50,874 bases of DNA from an uncultured Clostridia bacterium (lineage in GTDB: Bacteria > Bacillota > Clostridia > Peptostreptococcales > Anaerovoracaceae). Below the pieces are notes generated by a model that saw nothing but the letters and a program-made list of their open reading frames with translations, ran no database searches and was not told the DNA's origin. Both the position numbers and the translations under genes were made by a program. Every line of letters starts with the position of its first letter. Positions within the stretch are counted from its first letter, which is position 1. Below, one piece after another: positions 36,494 through 44,990 of the stretch. The stretch covers positions 1 to 50,874 of the forward strand of contig CALWNX010000052.1 of NCBI GenBank assembly GCA_944382925.1. Direction: 5' to 3'.

Positions 36494-37870
36494 CTATATC
36501 AATTCATATTTTTTCAGCTTGTAAAGCAGGCTCTGCTTGGAGATGGCGAGCTCTCTGGCAGTCTGCGAGAGGCGGCGGTCATTCTTGACATATTTTCTCA
36601 TGATGATCTCCTTTTCAAACTCTGCTACCATCTGCGCAAGCGAAAGCGTGCTGTAGCTTTCGAGCGAGATGCTCTCGATGTTCATTCTTTCAGCGATATG
36701 GCGCGGGATGTTATCGAGCTCGATGGTGGCGCCGAAGTTTAAGTGATAGGCAGCTTCGACCACGTTCTTGAGCTCGCGCACGTTGCCCGGCCAGTCGTAA
36801 CGCAGAAAAGCCGTCTCCACCTCCGGCGAAAACTCGACGATATTCTTGCCGAACTTTTCGTTATACATGAGGCGAAAATGCTCCATCAAAAGCGGGATGT
36901 CCTCCTTGCGGTCCTTGAGCTGCGGAATATCGTAGCGAATGACGCTGAGGCGGTAGTAGAGGTCGTCGCGCAGCGTCTTCTTGCGGATGCACTCCAGCGG
37001 GTCCTCGTTGACGGCCGCGATCACGCGCACATCAATGTCGGTAGTCGTCTTGGCGCCAATCTTGCGGATCTTCTTTTCTTCCAGCGCGCGGAGGATCTTG
37101 GCCTGCGCCTCGATTTCCATGGAATTGATCTCGTCTAAAAACAGCGTGCCGTGATTGGCCATCTCAAAGAGGCCGATGCTGTCCTCCGCCCCGGTAAAGC
37201 TGCCCTTGACGTTGCCGAAGAGCAGGCTTTCGAGCAACGTGGAGGGTATCGCCGCGCAGTTCTGAATGATGAAAGGCTTGCCGGCGCGGCTGCTGCAATT
37301 ATGGATCGCCGTGCAGATCAGCTCCTTGCCCGTGCCGGTCTTGCCGTACACCAGCACCGGCGCGTCGCTGTCCGCATCTTCTTCGATATGCTGTTTTATT
37401 TCTATCAGAGCCGGACAGACGGTGATGATGTCGTTCAGAGTGCCGTTGGTATGCTCGTCCTGAAAGCGGCTGGCCACTTCTATCTTCTTATCTTCCTCGG
37501 CGACCGTCTTGTCAGGATAGATGGAGAGCTCGGCGATGGCCACCAGCTCTCCACCGTCATGGATAGGTACAGTCATGCAGATCGAATGACACTTGTTGCC
37601 GTTGACATCCGTCAGCGCCTGCTCATAGTTGATAAAGGCCTTGCCCGTCCTGATGCATTTGAAGATGTAGCTGTTTTCCTCTGTGAGCTCCGGATAGAAG
37701 TCAAGGATATTCTTGCCGATGATCTCATTGCCCGCTACGTTGCTCATGTTCTCATAGGCCGTAAAATAGTATCTGACGACAGCGTCCGTATCGGTGATGA
37801 TGATGCCGTCCACATTGGGAAAATTTCTCATCACCTGCGTCACGTATTTGTTGAGCTTCTTGATATTCAT
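36494..37870 (-). CDS. Sigma-54-dependent transcriptional activator (PAS-AAA+-Fis)
   Basis: A 458-residue enhancer-binding protein. A PAS sensory domain covers about residues 15-115 (NVDGIIITDTDAVVRYY). The AAA+ domain has Walker A GKTGTGKE (176-183), the sigma-54 contact loop GSFTGA (223-228, a variant of GAFTGA), Walker B GTLFLDEI and WPGNVREL. It ends in a Fis-type helix-turn-helix (LSQTARELAISKQSLLYKLKK). There is no receiver domain, so it probably senses a small ligand directly. AGGAGG lies 6 bases before the ATG at 37870; the longer reading to 38089 is rejected. It likely drives the nhaC/CoA cluster through the sites at 35601-35781. Confidence 0.93.
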   Translation of the reverse strand: MNIKKLNKYVTQVMRNFPNVDGIIITDTDAVVRYYFTAYENMSNVAGNEIIGKNILDFYPELTEENSYIFKCIRTGKAFINYEQALTDVNGNKCHSICMTVPIHDGGELVAIAELSIYPDKTVAEEDKKIEVASRFQDEHTNGTLNDIITVCPALIEIKQHIEEDADSDAPVLVYGKTGTGKELICTAIHNCSSRAGKPFIIQNCAAIPSTLLESLLFGNVKGSFTGAEDSIGLFEMANHGTLFLDEINSMEIEAQAKILRALEEKKIRKIGAKTTTDIDVRVIAAVNEDPLECIRKKTLRDDLYYRLSVIRYDIPQLKDRKEDIPLLMEHFRLMYNEKFGKNIVEFSPEVETAFLRYDWPGNVRELKNVVEAAYHLNFGATIELDNIPRHIAERMNIESISLESYSTLSLAQMVAEFEKEIIMRKYVKNDRRLSQTARELAISKQSLLYKLKKYELI

Positions 37871-37959
37871 CCTCTGCCTCCTGCTCAGGCTTGTGCTTAT
37901 ATTGTTACTGATATAATTATATCTTCTTAGCGCGGTCTTGGCAAGAAAAACAGGCAAAA

Positions 37960-38145
37960 TCAGAAGAGCCCGCCGAGAAGACCTCCGTTTTTGTTGTCGC
38001 TCGTAAGCAGGCAGTAGACGATCACGATCAGAATGATGATCCAGATCAGGTTGCCGCCGCTGTTTTCCTCGCAGCATTCCCGCGCGCACCTGTCGCGGCG
38101 CTCCTGCTCGCAGCAGTCCATAAAGTTATTATGTTCGCATCCCAT
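37960..38145 (-). CDS. Small cysteine-rich membrane protein (61 aa)
   Basis: A 61-residue protein with seven cysteines: six in the N-terminal half (GCEHNNFMDCCEQERRDRC, ECC) and one inside the membrane segment (LIWIIILIVIVYCLL). It ends in a Gly-rich tail (GGLLGGLF). It resembles small sporulation/coat-associated membrane proteins in layout only; no family is recognised. The ATG at 38145 is chosen because AAAGGAGG is 7 bases upstream; the reading from 38166 begins before that site. The ribosome binding site is locked in a perfect hairpin. Confidence 0.65.
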   Translation of the reverse strand: MGCEHNNFMDCCEQERRDRCARECCEENSGGNLIWIIILIVIVYCLLTSDNKNGGLLGGLF

Positions 38146-38150
38146 AGAAA

Positions 38151-38185
38151 AACCTCCTTTCTTCATTATGATATGAAAGGAGGTT
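38151..38185 (-). promoter_or_regulatory. Hairpin that sequesters the 61-aa gene's ribosome binding site
   Basis: A perfect 11-bp inverted repeat (AACCTCCTTTC/GAAAGGAGGTT, 13-base loop) lies between two minus-strand genes. In the transcript its second arm is the Shine-Dalgarno sequence of the 61-residue gene and is followed by TTTTTC. It could end the upstream transcript or switch off translation of the next gene. The same design recurs at 50489-50529. Confidence 0.7.
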
Positions 38186-38201
38186 TGTTTTAGTGCCGGT
38201 C

Positions 38202-38738
38202 TCAGTCGTCCGTGCTCTGCGCTATCATGTCTGCAAAGGACATGCTGTATTCATCGAGCGGATAAGCGGCTGCGGCGGAAAAGTCATAGCTGTACTTGTC
38301 GCCCTCGAGCTTTTCAAGCCGCGCCATGGCGAGGGCGTCGCGCACGGTGTGGACTTCTTCTCTTTCACTGCCGATGGTCGTCGCGACCACAGTCAGGTCG
38401 CGGGCATACCAGCGGCCAAAGCGCAGAAGCTCCTCGCAGAGAGCCGCCAGTACGTTTTCTTCGTCCGCGTTCTTGCTCATGCCGATCAGCGCCAGCTTGA
38501 CCTTGTCAAGCAGAAGATAAAGCTCGGTCGCGTCGTCGGGAATATAGTCCGACAGCTCTTCAAAATAGTCGTGTATCAGCTGGGCCAGCACATCGCGGTC
38601 CACCAGAGAAAGCAGCGCGTAGAGCGCGTCGTAGTCGATCTCCTCATCGGACTCAAGCAGGGCGGCAATGTTTTCAAAATACTGAAAATCCTCCGGCTCC
38701 TCGATGTCCAAAAGCTCGTAAAATCTGTCCTTATCCAT
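38202..38738 (-). CDS. Hypothetical acidic protein
   Basis: A 178-residue, strongly acidic, soluble, mostly helical protein with no recognised domain (start MDKDRFYELLDIEEPEDF). It has no signal peptide and no cysteine motif. GGAG lies 8 bases upstream of the ATG. It follows murI by 19 bases, so the two are probably co-transcribed, and ends before the hairpin and the 61-residue gene. Function unknown. Confidence 0.72.
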   Translation of the reverse strand: MDKDRFYELLDIEEPEDFQYFENIAALLESDEEIDYDALYALLSLVDRDVLAQLIHDYFEELSDYIPDDATELYLLLDKVKLALIGMSKNADEENVLAALCEELLRFGRWYARDLTVVATTIGSEREEVHTVRDALAMARLEKLEGDKYSYDFSAAAAYPLDEYSMSFADMIAQSTDD

Positions 38739-38757
38739 TTTTTTCTCTCCGTTCTCT

Positions 38758-39573
38758 CTATAAATCGAGATTTTTGAATTTTAAAATCAGATCGGAGCGT
38801 TCCGTCTCCAGAATGCGCTGGATCATGCGCGTGAAGTTCTCCGACAGGTCGCTGGCGTAAAAGACGTTTTCGCCCTCCTGACTTTCGTCCGCCAGCAGAT
38901 CTCTTTCCGCAAGCGTCTTTCTGATGCGTCCGATGATCTCCTGCGAAGGGTCGATGATCTCAAGCCCCGGATAGAGGCGCTCGATATTCTTTCTGAGCAG
39001 CGGATAATGCGTGCAGCCCAGCACCAGCGTGTCCAGCCTGTTTTGGGCCACAAAATCATCCATATAATAATGGATGGTCAGATCCATGATCTCGTTTTCG
39101 ATGATGCCCTCCTCGATCAGCGGCACAAAAGCCGGCGTGGCCCTGTCAAAGACCGTCAGCTCCGGGGCCAGCGTCCTGATCATGTCGCGGTAGGCTCCGC
39201 TTGCGATCGTAACCTTGGTGCCGATGATACCGATCCTGTTTGTTTTATCGCAGGAGGCGGCCACCTTTTCTGCCGCCGGCGAAACGATGCCGACGATGGG
39301 AAGCGCCGGAAAGCGAGCTTTGAGCTCCTCAAGGCAGGTGGTGCTGATGGTGTTGCAGGCGATAACAAGCATTTTAACGTTCTTGGAAACGAGAAAGTCG
39401 GCGATCTGGCAGGCGTACTGCCTGATCGTGGAGACAGCTTTTGAACCGTAAGGCGTTCTGGCTGTATCGCCGAAATATATCACCCGTTCCCGGGGCAGAG
39501 CCTTGAACAGAGGCGGGATGCTGGTCAGTCCGCCCAGGCCCGAATCAAAAAAACCTATCGCTCTATTATCCAT
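38758..39573 (-). CDS. murI: Glutamate racemase
   Basis: A 271-residue cofactor-independent racemase. The two catalytic cysteines are Cys73 in IACNTIST and Cys187 in VLGCTHYP, and the N-terminal GFFDSGLGGLT and FGDTARTPYGSK motifs are intact. It supplies D-glutamate for peptidoglycan, in line with the cell-wall-related genes further right. AAAGGA lies 11 bases from the ATG, a somewhat long spacer. It is divergent from pepF. Confidence 0.96.
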   Translation of the reverse strand: MDNRAIGFFDSGLGGLTSIPPLFKALPRERVIYFGDTARTPYGSKAVSTIRQYACQIADFLVSKNVKMLVIACNTISTTCLEELKARFPALPIVGIVSPAAEKVAASCDKTNRIGIIGTKVTIASGAYRDMIRTLAPELTVFDRATPAFVPLIEEGIIENEIMDLTIHYYMDDFVAQNRLDTLVLGCTHYPLLRKNIERLYPGLEIIDPSQEIIGRIRKTLAERDLLADESQEGENVFYASDLSENFTRMIQRILETERSDLILKFKNLDL

Positions 39574-39598
39574 TTATATAATAATCCTTTCGCAAATG

Positions 39599-39607
39599 TG
39601 GTATAAT
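39599..39607 (+). promoter_or_regulatory. Extended -10 promoter candidate for pepF
   Basis: TGGTATAAT is a perfect extended -10 element (TGnTATAAT). No good -35 box is found 16-18 bases upstream, as is common for extended -10 promoters. It would give a leader of about 70 bases before pepF. Confidence 0.45.
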
Positions 39608-39683
39608 CTAGTCACGAGTATTTATAAAAATTATACTACATAAACTGTATTTTATCTATTACTTTATCTTTACGGAGGTCAAA

Positions 39684-41483
39684 ATGTCAGAAAAGATCAT
39701 CAGACAGCGGGAGCAGATCCCAAGCGAATACAAGTGGAACATCGCCGCCATGTACCCGGACGAGTCACAATGGGACAAGGACGTGGCCAGAGCCTGCGAG
39801 CAGGCAGAAGAGTTTGGCGCCTACAGGGGCCGCGTCACGGAAAGCGCTACCACCCTGCTTGCGGCGCTCAGAGACAGGGACTCCATCTGGCAGCTGATCG
39901 AACACGCTTATGTTTACGCCACCATGAAAAAGGACGAGGATAACCGCGTCAGCAAGTACCAGGCCATGGACGACAAGTGCGGCAGCGCTCTGGCCAGGAT
40001 CGCCGCCCTCACCTCTTTCTTTACGCCTGAGCTTCTTTCCGCCTCCAGGGAGCAGATCGAAGGCTTTCTGGCCGAAGAGCCGGCCCTTGAGCAGTACAGA
40101 TTTCTGCTCGAATCGGCCCTGCGCGAAAAGGAGCACGTGCTCACGGCCGCAGAAGAAAACATCCTCGCCCAGATGTCGGAGGTCACAGACGCAACCGCCG
40201 ACGTCTTCAAGATGCTCAACAATGCCGACCTGACCTTCGGCGAGGTCAGGGACGAGGACGGCGAGAGCGTGCCGCTCACCCACGGCAACTACATTACTTT
40301 TATGGAAAGCCACGACCGCAATCTGCGCGAGGCCGCCTTTACCAACATGTACGAGTCTTACAAAAAGCTGATCAACACGCTGGCCGTCAACTACAATTAC
40401 AACGTAAAAACTGACGTGGTCTCATCCCGCCTGAGAAAATACGATTCCGCGCTGGCGGCCGCCCTCTCCGGCGGCAACATCCCGCTAGACGTCTATCACA
40501 ACCTGATCGCGCAGGTGCGCGCCAGCCTGCCTGCCCTGCACCGCTACATGGAGCTGCGCAAAAAGCTCCTCGGCGTGGACGAGCTGAAAATGTACGACGT
40601 CTACGTTCCCCTCGTGCAGCTGCCGAAAAAGGAGATCCCTTTCGCGCAGGCGGTGGAAATGCTGGCCGAAGGTCTGGCTCCGCTGGGCGACGAATATGTG
40701 GCTGCCGCCCGCGCAGGCATCAGCGCCGGCTGGGTTGACGTCTACGAAAACCAGGGCAAGACCAGCGGCGCCTACAGCTTCGGTTCCTACGACAGCATGC
40801 CTTATGTGCTGATGAATTACAGCGATTCGCTCAAGGACGTGTTCACGCTGGTTCATGAGATGGGTCACTCGATGCACTCCTACTATACCCGCCGCACACA
40901 GCCTTTCACCTACGGCGATCACTCGATCTTTACCGCCGAGGTGGCTTCGACGGTCAACGAGTCGCTGCTGATCAGACATCTGCTCAAAACCGAGCAGGAC
41001 GAGCAGATGAAAAAATACCTGCTCAACTACTATATCGAGGAATTCCGCACCACGCTCTTCCGCCAGACCATGTTCGCCGAGTTCGAGCTGGCCGCGCATA
41101 CGGAAATCGAAAACGGCGGCGTGCTTACGGCCGCCTGGCTGAACGAAAATTACGCCAGACTCAATAGTGACTACTTCGGCCCGGCCATGGCAGCGGACGA
41201 ATATATCCAGTACGAATGGGCGCGCATCCCGCATTTTTACCGCGGCTTTTACGTCTATCAGTATGCCACGGGCTACTCGGCGGCGACGGCGATTGCTGAC
41301 CGCATCCTGCAGGAAGGCGCTCCGGCCAGAGACAACTATCTTGAGTTCCTCAAGAGCGGCTCCAGCAATTATCCGGTCGAGCTCCTCAAGCTGGCCGGCG
41401 TAGACATGTCCTGCCCTGAGCCGGTAGCCATGGCGATGAAAACCTTTGCCGATCTTGTTGCCGAACTGGAAAAAATGTTATAA
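39684..41483 (+). CDS. pepF: Oligoendopeptidase F (M3B metallopeptidase)
   Basis: A 599-residue M3 family zinc peptidase. The zinc motif HEMGH begins at residue 391 (LVHEMGHSMHSYYT), with the third ligand Glu in FTAEVASTVNE. N-terminal helical domain and overall length match PepF. It degrades short peptides in the cytoplasm. CGGAGG precedes the ATG. nadK follows 9 bases later. Confidence 0.95.
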   Translation: MSEKIIRQREQIPSEYKWNIAAMYPDESQWDKDVARACEQAEEFGAYRGRVTESATTLLAALRDRDSIWQLIEHAYVYATMKKDEDNRVSKYQAMDDKCGSALARIAALTSFFTPELLSASREQIEGFLAEEPALEQYRFLLESALREKEHVLTAAEENILAQMSEVTDATADVFKMLNNADLTFGEVRDEDGESVPLTHGNYITFMESHDRNLREAAFTNMYESYKKLINTLAVNYNYNVKTDVVSSRLRKYDSALAAALSGGNIPLDVYHNLIAQVRASLPALHRYMELRKKLLGVDELKMYDVYVPLVQLPKKEIPFAQAVEMLAEGLAPLGDEYVAAARAGISAGWVDVYENQGKTSGAYSFGSYDSMPYVLMNYSDSLKDVFTLVHEMGHSMHSYYTRRTQPFTYGDHSIFTAEVASTVNESLLIRHLLKTEQDEQMKKYLLNYYIEEFRTTLFRQTMFAEFELAAHTEIENGGVLTAAWLNENYARLNSDYFGPAMAADEYIQYEWARIPHFYRGFYVYQYATGYSAATAIADRILQEGAPARDNYLEFLKSGSSNYPVELLKLAGVDMSCPEPVAMAMKTFADLVAELEKML

Positions 41484-41492
41484 AATCAAGCT

Positions 41493-42293
41493 ATGGATAA
41501 GAAGATATATATTTACGCCAACGACACCGAGGTGTCGAAGGCCATCGAAAAAACGCTGCGCAGCAAGCTGGTCAAATCCGGCCTCAGGCCGTACAACACC
41601 TATAGCGACGATACCGAGCTGATCATCTGTATCGGCGGGGACGGCACCCTCCTGCGTCTGGTGCAGGAATTTGAATTTCCCAAAACGCCGATCGTGGGCA
41701 TCAACACCGGCCATCTGGGCTTCTTTCAGGAAATCCTGCCGGAGAAGATCGACGATTTCATCTTCTTTTACAATCAGGGCAAGTACAGCATCCAGGGGCT
41801 CAGCGGCGTCAACGTCACCGTGAAGACGGCCGGCGGCAGCTTCCGCCATATCGCGCTCAACGACATCACCGTGCGCGGCGTTCTCACCCACCCCGTCCAC
41901 CTGAACATCTCGATCAACGACAGCTTTATCGAACGCTTCAGCGGCGACGGCATCTGCGTGTCCACGCCGGCCGGCAGCACGGCCTACAATTATGCGCTGG
42001 GAGGCGCTATCGTCGATCCGCGCCTTTCGCTCCTGCAGGTGGCGCCGATCGCCCCCATGCAGAACACCGCCTACCGTTCCTTTACCTCCAGCGTTCTGCT
42101 GCCGGGCTCAGACAGCCTCTCGGTCATCCCCTGCGGCGACTTCGACAAGAACCTCAGCGTCGTCTACGACGGCCTCATGACCGAATATAAGGACGTAAAG
42201 GAGCTCACCATCCGCCTTTCCCGCAAGAAGATCAACCTCATCCGTTTCGATGATTATCAGTTCTGGGAGAAGGTTAAGAGCAAATTCTTATAG
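41493..42293 (+). CDS. nadK: NAD kinase
   Basis: A 266-residue NAD kinase. Motifs GGDGTLLRLVQEF, GINTGHLGFF and STPAGSTAYNYALGGAIVDP are intact. It phosphorylates NAD to NADP using ATP or polyphosphate. There is no evident Shine-Dalgarno sequence before its ATG, which stands 9 bases after the pepF stop, so translation may be coupled to pepF. The pseudouridine synthase gene follows after 22 bases. Confidence 0.95.
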   Translation: MDKKIYIYANDTEVSKAIEKTLRSKLVKSGLRPYNTYSDDTELIICIGGDGTLLRLVQEFEFPKTPIVGINTGHLGFFQEILPEKIDDFIFFYNQGKYSIQGLSGVNVTVKTAGGSFRHIALNDITVRGVLTHPVHLNISINDSFIERFSGDGICVSTPAGSTAYNYALGGAIVDPRLSLLQVAPIAPMQNTAYRSFTSSVLLPGSDSLSVIPCGDFDKNLSVVYDGLMTEYKDVKELTIRLSRKKINLIRFDDYQFWEKVKSKFL

Positions 42294-42315
42294 AAGATTA
42301 CCAGAGGACTACATA

Positions 42316-43389
42316 ATGACAGAATTCAACTACCGCATAAAAGAAGAAGACAAGGAGCTTACCGTCAAGGAGCTCCTTCGTCGTAATTATCATTTTTCCT
42401 CGCGCCTTCTGACCAGGCTCAAGCAGCAGGATCTCGTCACCCTCAACGGCCAGCCCGTGCGCGGCTGGATGAAGGCTGAGGCCGGCGACTTGTTGACCGT
42501 AAATCTGCCTGCGGAAACTTCGGATTATCTTCCTGAAAACATTCCGCTGGACGTCGTCTTTGAAGATGAGTCCCTGCTCGTGCTCAACAAGCAGCCCGGC
42601 TACGTCGTGCACCCCACCAAGGGCAAACCCTGTCATACCATCGCCAACGGCCTGATGTACAAGATGCTTGCCGAGGGCAGCGCGTACAAGATCCGCTTTG
42701 CCAACCGCCTTGACATGAACACCTCCGGCCTCCTGATCGTGGCCAAAAGCGGCTTCGTGCAGGAAGCTCTGATCCGCCAGATGAAGCGCGGTCAGGTGCA
42801 GAAGCGCTATCTGGCTGTGGTGGACGGTCTTGTCGCATCTGATTCCGGCACCATCGACGCGCCGATCGGCCGTCCCGACCCGGACGAGGTAGAGCGCTGG
42901 CTGCTGCCCGTCGAACAAGGCGGCTACGATTCAGTCACCCATTACCGCGTGCTCAGGCGCTTCCCGGCGGCCGGCGGCGGCACAGCTGACGCAGCAGCCT
43001 CACATGCGCCTTGCGGCGCAGCCGTCGGCCACACGCTGGTCGAGCTTGCGCTTGAGACCGGCCGCACGCATCAGATCAGAGTGCACATGGCCTCCATCGG
43101 CCACCCCGTCACCGGCGACCACCTCTACAACAACGGCGACCCCTTTCTCTACCGCCGCCTGCACGGCGATTTCCGCCGCCCGGAGGGTGAAGACGAAAAA
43201 AGCACCTCCCCGTATATCGACAGGCAGGCGCTGCATGCTTACCGGCTTTCCTTTACCCATCCGCTCAGCGGCGAGCTCCTTGCGCTGGAAGCTCCCCTGC
43301 CGGCGGATATGCAGGAGCTTATCAGCAGGCTGGCGGTTGACAGCGATTTAAATGATTTAGATCCAGCTTACAAATGTTGTACTTTGTAA
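42316..43389 (+). CDS. RluA-family 23S rRNA pseudouridine synthase
   Basis: A 357-residue RluA/RluD-family enzyme. An N-terminal S4 RNA-binding domain (LLRRNYHFSSRLLTRLKQQD) precedes the synthase core with the catalytic Asp in NRLDMNTSGL and the late GRTHQIRVHMA motif. A short Gly/Ala/Cys-rich insertion lies in the core before GRTHQIR. The modified position is not predictable. GAGG lies 8 bases before the ATG at 42316; the earlier in-frame start lies within nadK. It ends the pepF-nadK unit, at the edge of the AT-rich island. Confidence 0.92.
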   Translation: MTEFNYRIKEEDKELTVKELLRRNYHFSSRLLTRLKQQDLVTLNGQPVRGWMKAEAGDLLTVNLPAETSDYLPENIPLDVVFEDESLLVLNKQPGYVVHPTKGKPCHTIANGLMYKMLAEGSAYKIRFANRLDMNTSGLLIVAKSGFVQEALIRQMKRGQVQKRYLAVVDGLVASDSGTIDAPIGRPDPDEVERWLLPVEQGGYDSVTHYRVLRRFPAAGGGTADAAASHAPCGAAVGHTLVELALETGRTHQIRVHMASIGHPVTGDHLYNNGDPFLYRRLHGDFRRPEGEDEKSTSPYIDRQALHAYRLSFTHPLSGELLALEAPLPADMQELISRLAVDSDLNDLDPAYKCCTL

Positions 43390-43410
43390 TTCACTTTATC
43401 AAAAATAGTC

Positions 43411-43437
43411 TTGACTTTTAACTAAATATATGATAAT
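43411..43437 (+). promoter_or_regulatory. Candidate promoter of the leader/secreted-protein unit
   Basis: TTGACT (43411-43416) is followed by GATAAT (43432-43437), with a short 15-base spacer. The region 43390-43501 is otherwise AT-rich and empty. It would produce an RNA starting about 50 bases before the 18-codon leader ORF. Confidence 0.4.
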
Positions 43438-43501
43438 TGTATGATAGAAAAGTTAAAAAAATTTTAGTGATCGCAATTGCAGATTAAAAAGGAGGGCGAC
43501 A

Positions 43502-43558
43502 ATGATAAGAGAAAAATCAAGTATCTATTGCACCTTAGTGCTTTTTATGAGTCGTTGA
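43502..43558 (+). CDS. 18-residue leader peptide
   Basis: A short ORF (MIREKSSIYCTLVLFMSR) with a strong AAGGAGG ribosome binding site 6 bases before its ATG. It is followed 40 bases later by a terminator hairpin. The base string GTGCTTT inside the ORF (43538-43544) can pair with AAAGCAC of the terminator's first arm (43598-43604), an arrangement expected for translation-coupled attenuation. The peptide's own sequence is hydrophobic in the middle. No homologue is named. Confidence 0.55.
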   Translation: MIREKSSIYCTLVLFMSR

Positions 43559-43597
43559 TTGCATCCAAGGGAAAACATAATAGGAAGATACTTATAT

Positions 43598-43635
43598 AAA
43601 GCACATAGGTAAATGAAACTTATGTGCTTTTCTTT
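43598..43635 (+). terminator. Attenuator terminator downstream of the leader peptide
   Basis: A perfect 10-bp stem (AAAGCACATA/TATGTGCTTT, 13-base loop) is followed by TCTTT. It stands between the leader ORF and the secreted-protein gene at 43710. Its first arm competes with the leader-ORF segment GTGCTTT, giving a possible antiterminator. The next 75 bases to the gene start hold only its ribosome binding site. Confidence 0.65.
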
Positions 43636-43709
43636 AACTTATGGTCGGACGAGGAAAGCGGTAAACAAAAACTTCTAATATAGTCTGTGTAATAGGAGGT
43701 AATATTATT

Positions 43710-44243
43710 ATGAAATTAGAGATAATAAATAAAAAAATAATATTAATAATAATTGTATTATCTTTAATGTTATCTTCGGTACTCGTAGCTGACGGTGCTT
43801 CAAAAAGAGGAGAAAAAACGGCGAAATTTGTGGGCATTCATTCAGATGCCGGTGCTTCGGTATGGGGCGTAAATTTTGTTATTTCTTTAAATTATATAGA
43901 TAAAGGTAGTTTTTCTACAGCCACGGGTATTACCACTTCTGCGACAATGTACCCTAAGCATACATTTGGTGTAGGAGATGTTATCATCGCAGGTATAACT
44001 CAAATTATAGATTTTAACGATCAGACAAGTCGCCCTATCAGACCAATAAAGAGTTCCTTTTGGGAGACGCAAAGTCTTATAGTGCCTACAGGTACACATG
44101 TGTACTATTCATATTCTGGTACTATGGATGAAACGTTTCGCTACGGTTTTGAAGCGAAAGGAAACTTTACTTTCGCGGTGCCAGATGTAGTCATGCTGGC
44201 GCCAAACACAACTTTAAATGTAAGCGTTTCCACAAGTCATTAA
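43710..44243 (+). CDS. Secreted hypothetical protein
   Basis: A 177-residue protein with an N-terminal signal peptide (basic KLEIINKK, hydrophobic IILIIIVLSLMLSSVLV, then ADGAS). The mature part is rich in Thr/Ser/Gly and beta-like, without cysteines or a known domain. Codon use is clearly more AT-rich than the flanking genes, suggesting recent transfer. TAGGAGG lies 10 bases before the ATG. It follows the attenuator and precedes another exported protein by 38 bases. Function unknown. Confidence 0.65.
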   Translation: MKLEIINKKIILIIIVLSLMLSSVLVADGASKRGEKTAKFVGIHSDAGASVWGVNFVISLNYIDKGSFSTATGITTSATMYPKHTFGVGDVIIAGITQIIDFNDQTSRPIRPIKSSFWETQSLIVPTGTHVYYSYSGTMDETFRYGFEAKGNFTFAVPDVVMLAPNTTLNVSVSTSH

Positions 44244-44281
44244 ATATGCCACAACCTAAATAATATAAAAGGAGGCCCGCA

Positions 44282-44893
44282 ATGAAAAGGAAATTCGCGA
44301 TAGTATTGATGATATTGCTGGTATCAGCTGTTTCAGTATTTGCTGTAACGTCTACAAGCAAATTTGAAGGTGAAGATGAGATCAAAGCTTTTGGCGAAGC
44401 GAGAAAAGGCAGCATAGAAAAACTGGTTGAAAATAATAATCAGTCAAAATCCGGCGCGGTCTGCATCATTGAAGGAGAATACATCAGCAAGGAATATTTT
44501 GAAGTGAGATACAACTCATACAAAAACAGCCCTCTTGATTATGAGAACCCGAAAGAAGAGACGCTGCAATCCCTTAAACGAGAGATGGTATATAAAATGT
44601 TTGCGGATGAACACGGATTGACTCCTACCTCAGCAGAAATAAAGGCTTATGTCCAGAGCACAAGAAGCTCCATTGAGGAACTTGAAGAAGGCAGGGCTTT
44701 GATAGAAAATTACGCTCAAGGCCTGGGGATGACCGATGACGAATATTGGGAATACAATGAAAAATATGAAGCACCTCTGGCAGTTACATGGATAAAGGTA
44801 GATGAGTATATTGCGGCTAATAATCTTGCGCCCCTGGAATATGACGACGCCGAAGTAACTGTTTTAGAACAGAAATATTTTGAAAAGCTTTAG
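44282..44893 (+). CDS. Exported SurA-N-like hypothetical protein
   Basis: A 203-residue protein with a signal peptide (MKRKFAIVLMILLVSAVSVFAV). The mature region (GEYISKEYFEVRYN, LQSLKREMVYKMFADEHGLTPTSAEIKAYV) resembles the N-terminal helical domain of SurA/PrsA-like chaperones, without a parvulin domain. A chaperone-like or regulatory role outside the membrane is inference only. AAGGAGG precedes the ATG. It is probably co-transcribed with the secreted protein upstream. Confidence 0.65.
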   Translation: MKRKFAIVLMILLVSAVSVFAVTSTSKFEGEDEIKAFGEARKGSIEKLVENNNQSKSGAVCIIEGEYISKEYFEVRYNSYKNSPLDYENPKEETLQSLKREMVYKMFADEHGLTPTSAEIKAYVQSTRSSIEELEEGRALIENYAQGLGMTDDEYWEYNEKYEAPLAVTWIKVDEYIAANNLAPLEYDDAEVTVLEQKYFEKL

Positions 44894-44900
44894 ACACGCG

Positions 44901-44920
44901 GCCGGGGCATATGCTCCGGC
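44901..44920 (+). terminator. Hairpin after the exported-protein pair
   Basis: A near-perfect palindrome GCCGGGGCATATGCTCCGGC (one G-U pair) lies 8 bases after the stop, followed by a second small hairpin (GCTA/TAGC, 44937-44949) ending in CTTTT. Together they may end the island's plus-strand transcript. No strong T tract. Confidence 0.35.
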
Positions 44921-44990
44921 TGTGGTGCTATGAAGTAGCCTTTTGCTAAACGACCACCCTTTCATCAGCCTTTGAAACCCGGTGCAGAAA

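Noticed and set aside
37871-38089. N-terminal extension of the sigma-54 activator
   Set aside because: The added residues are basic low-complexity sequence that overlaps the small cysteine-rich gene, and the strong ribosome binding site precedes the internal ATG at 37870.
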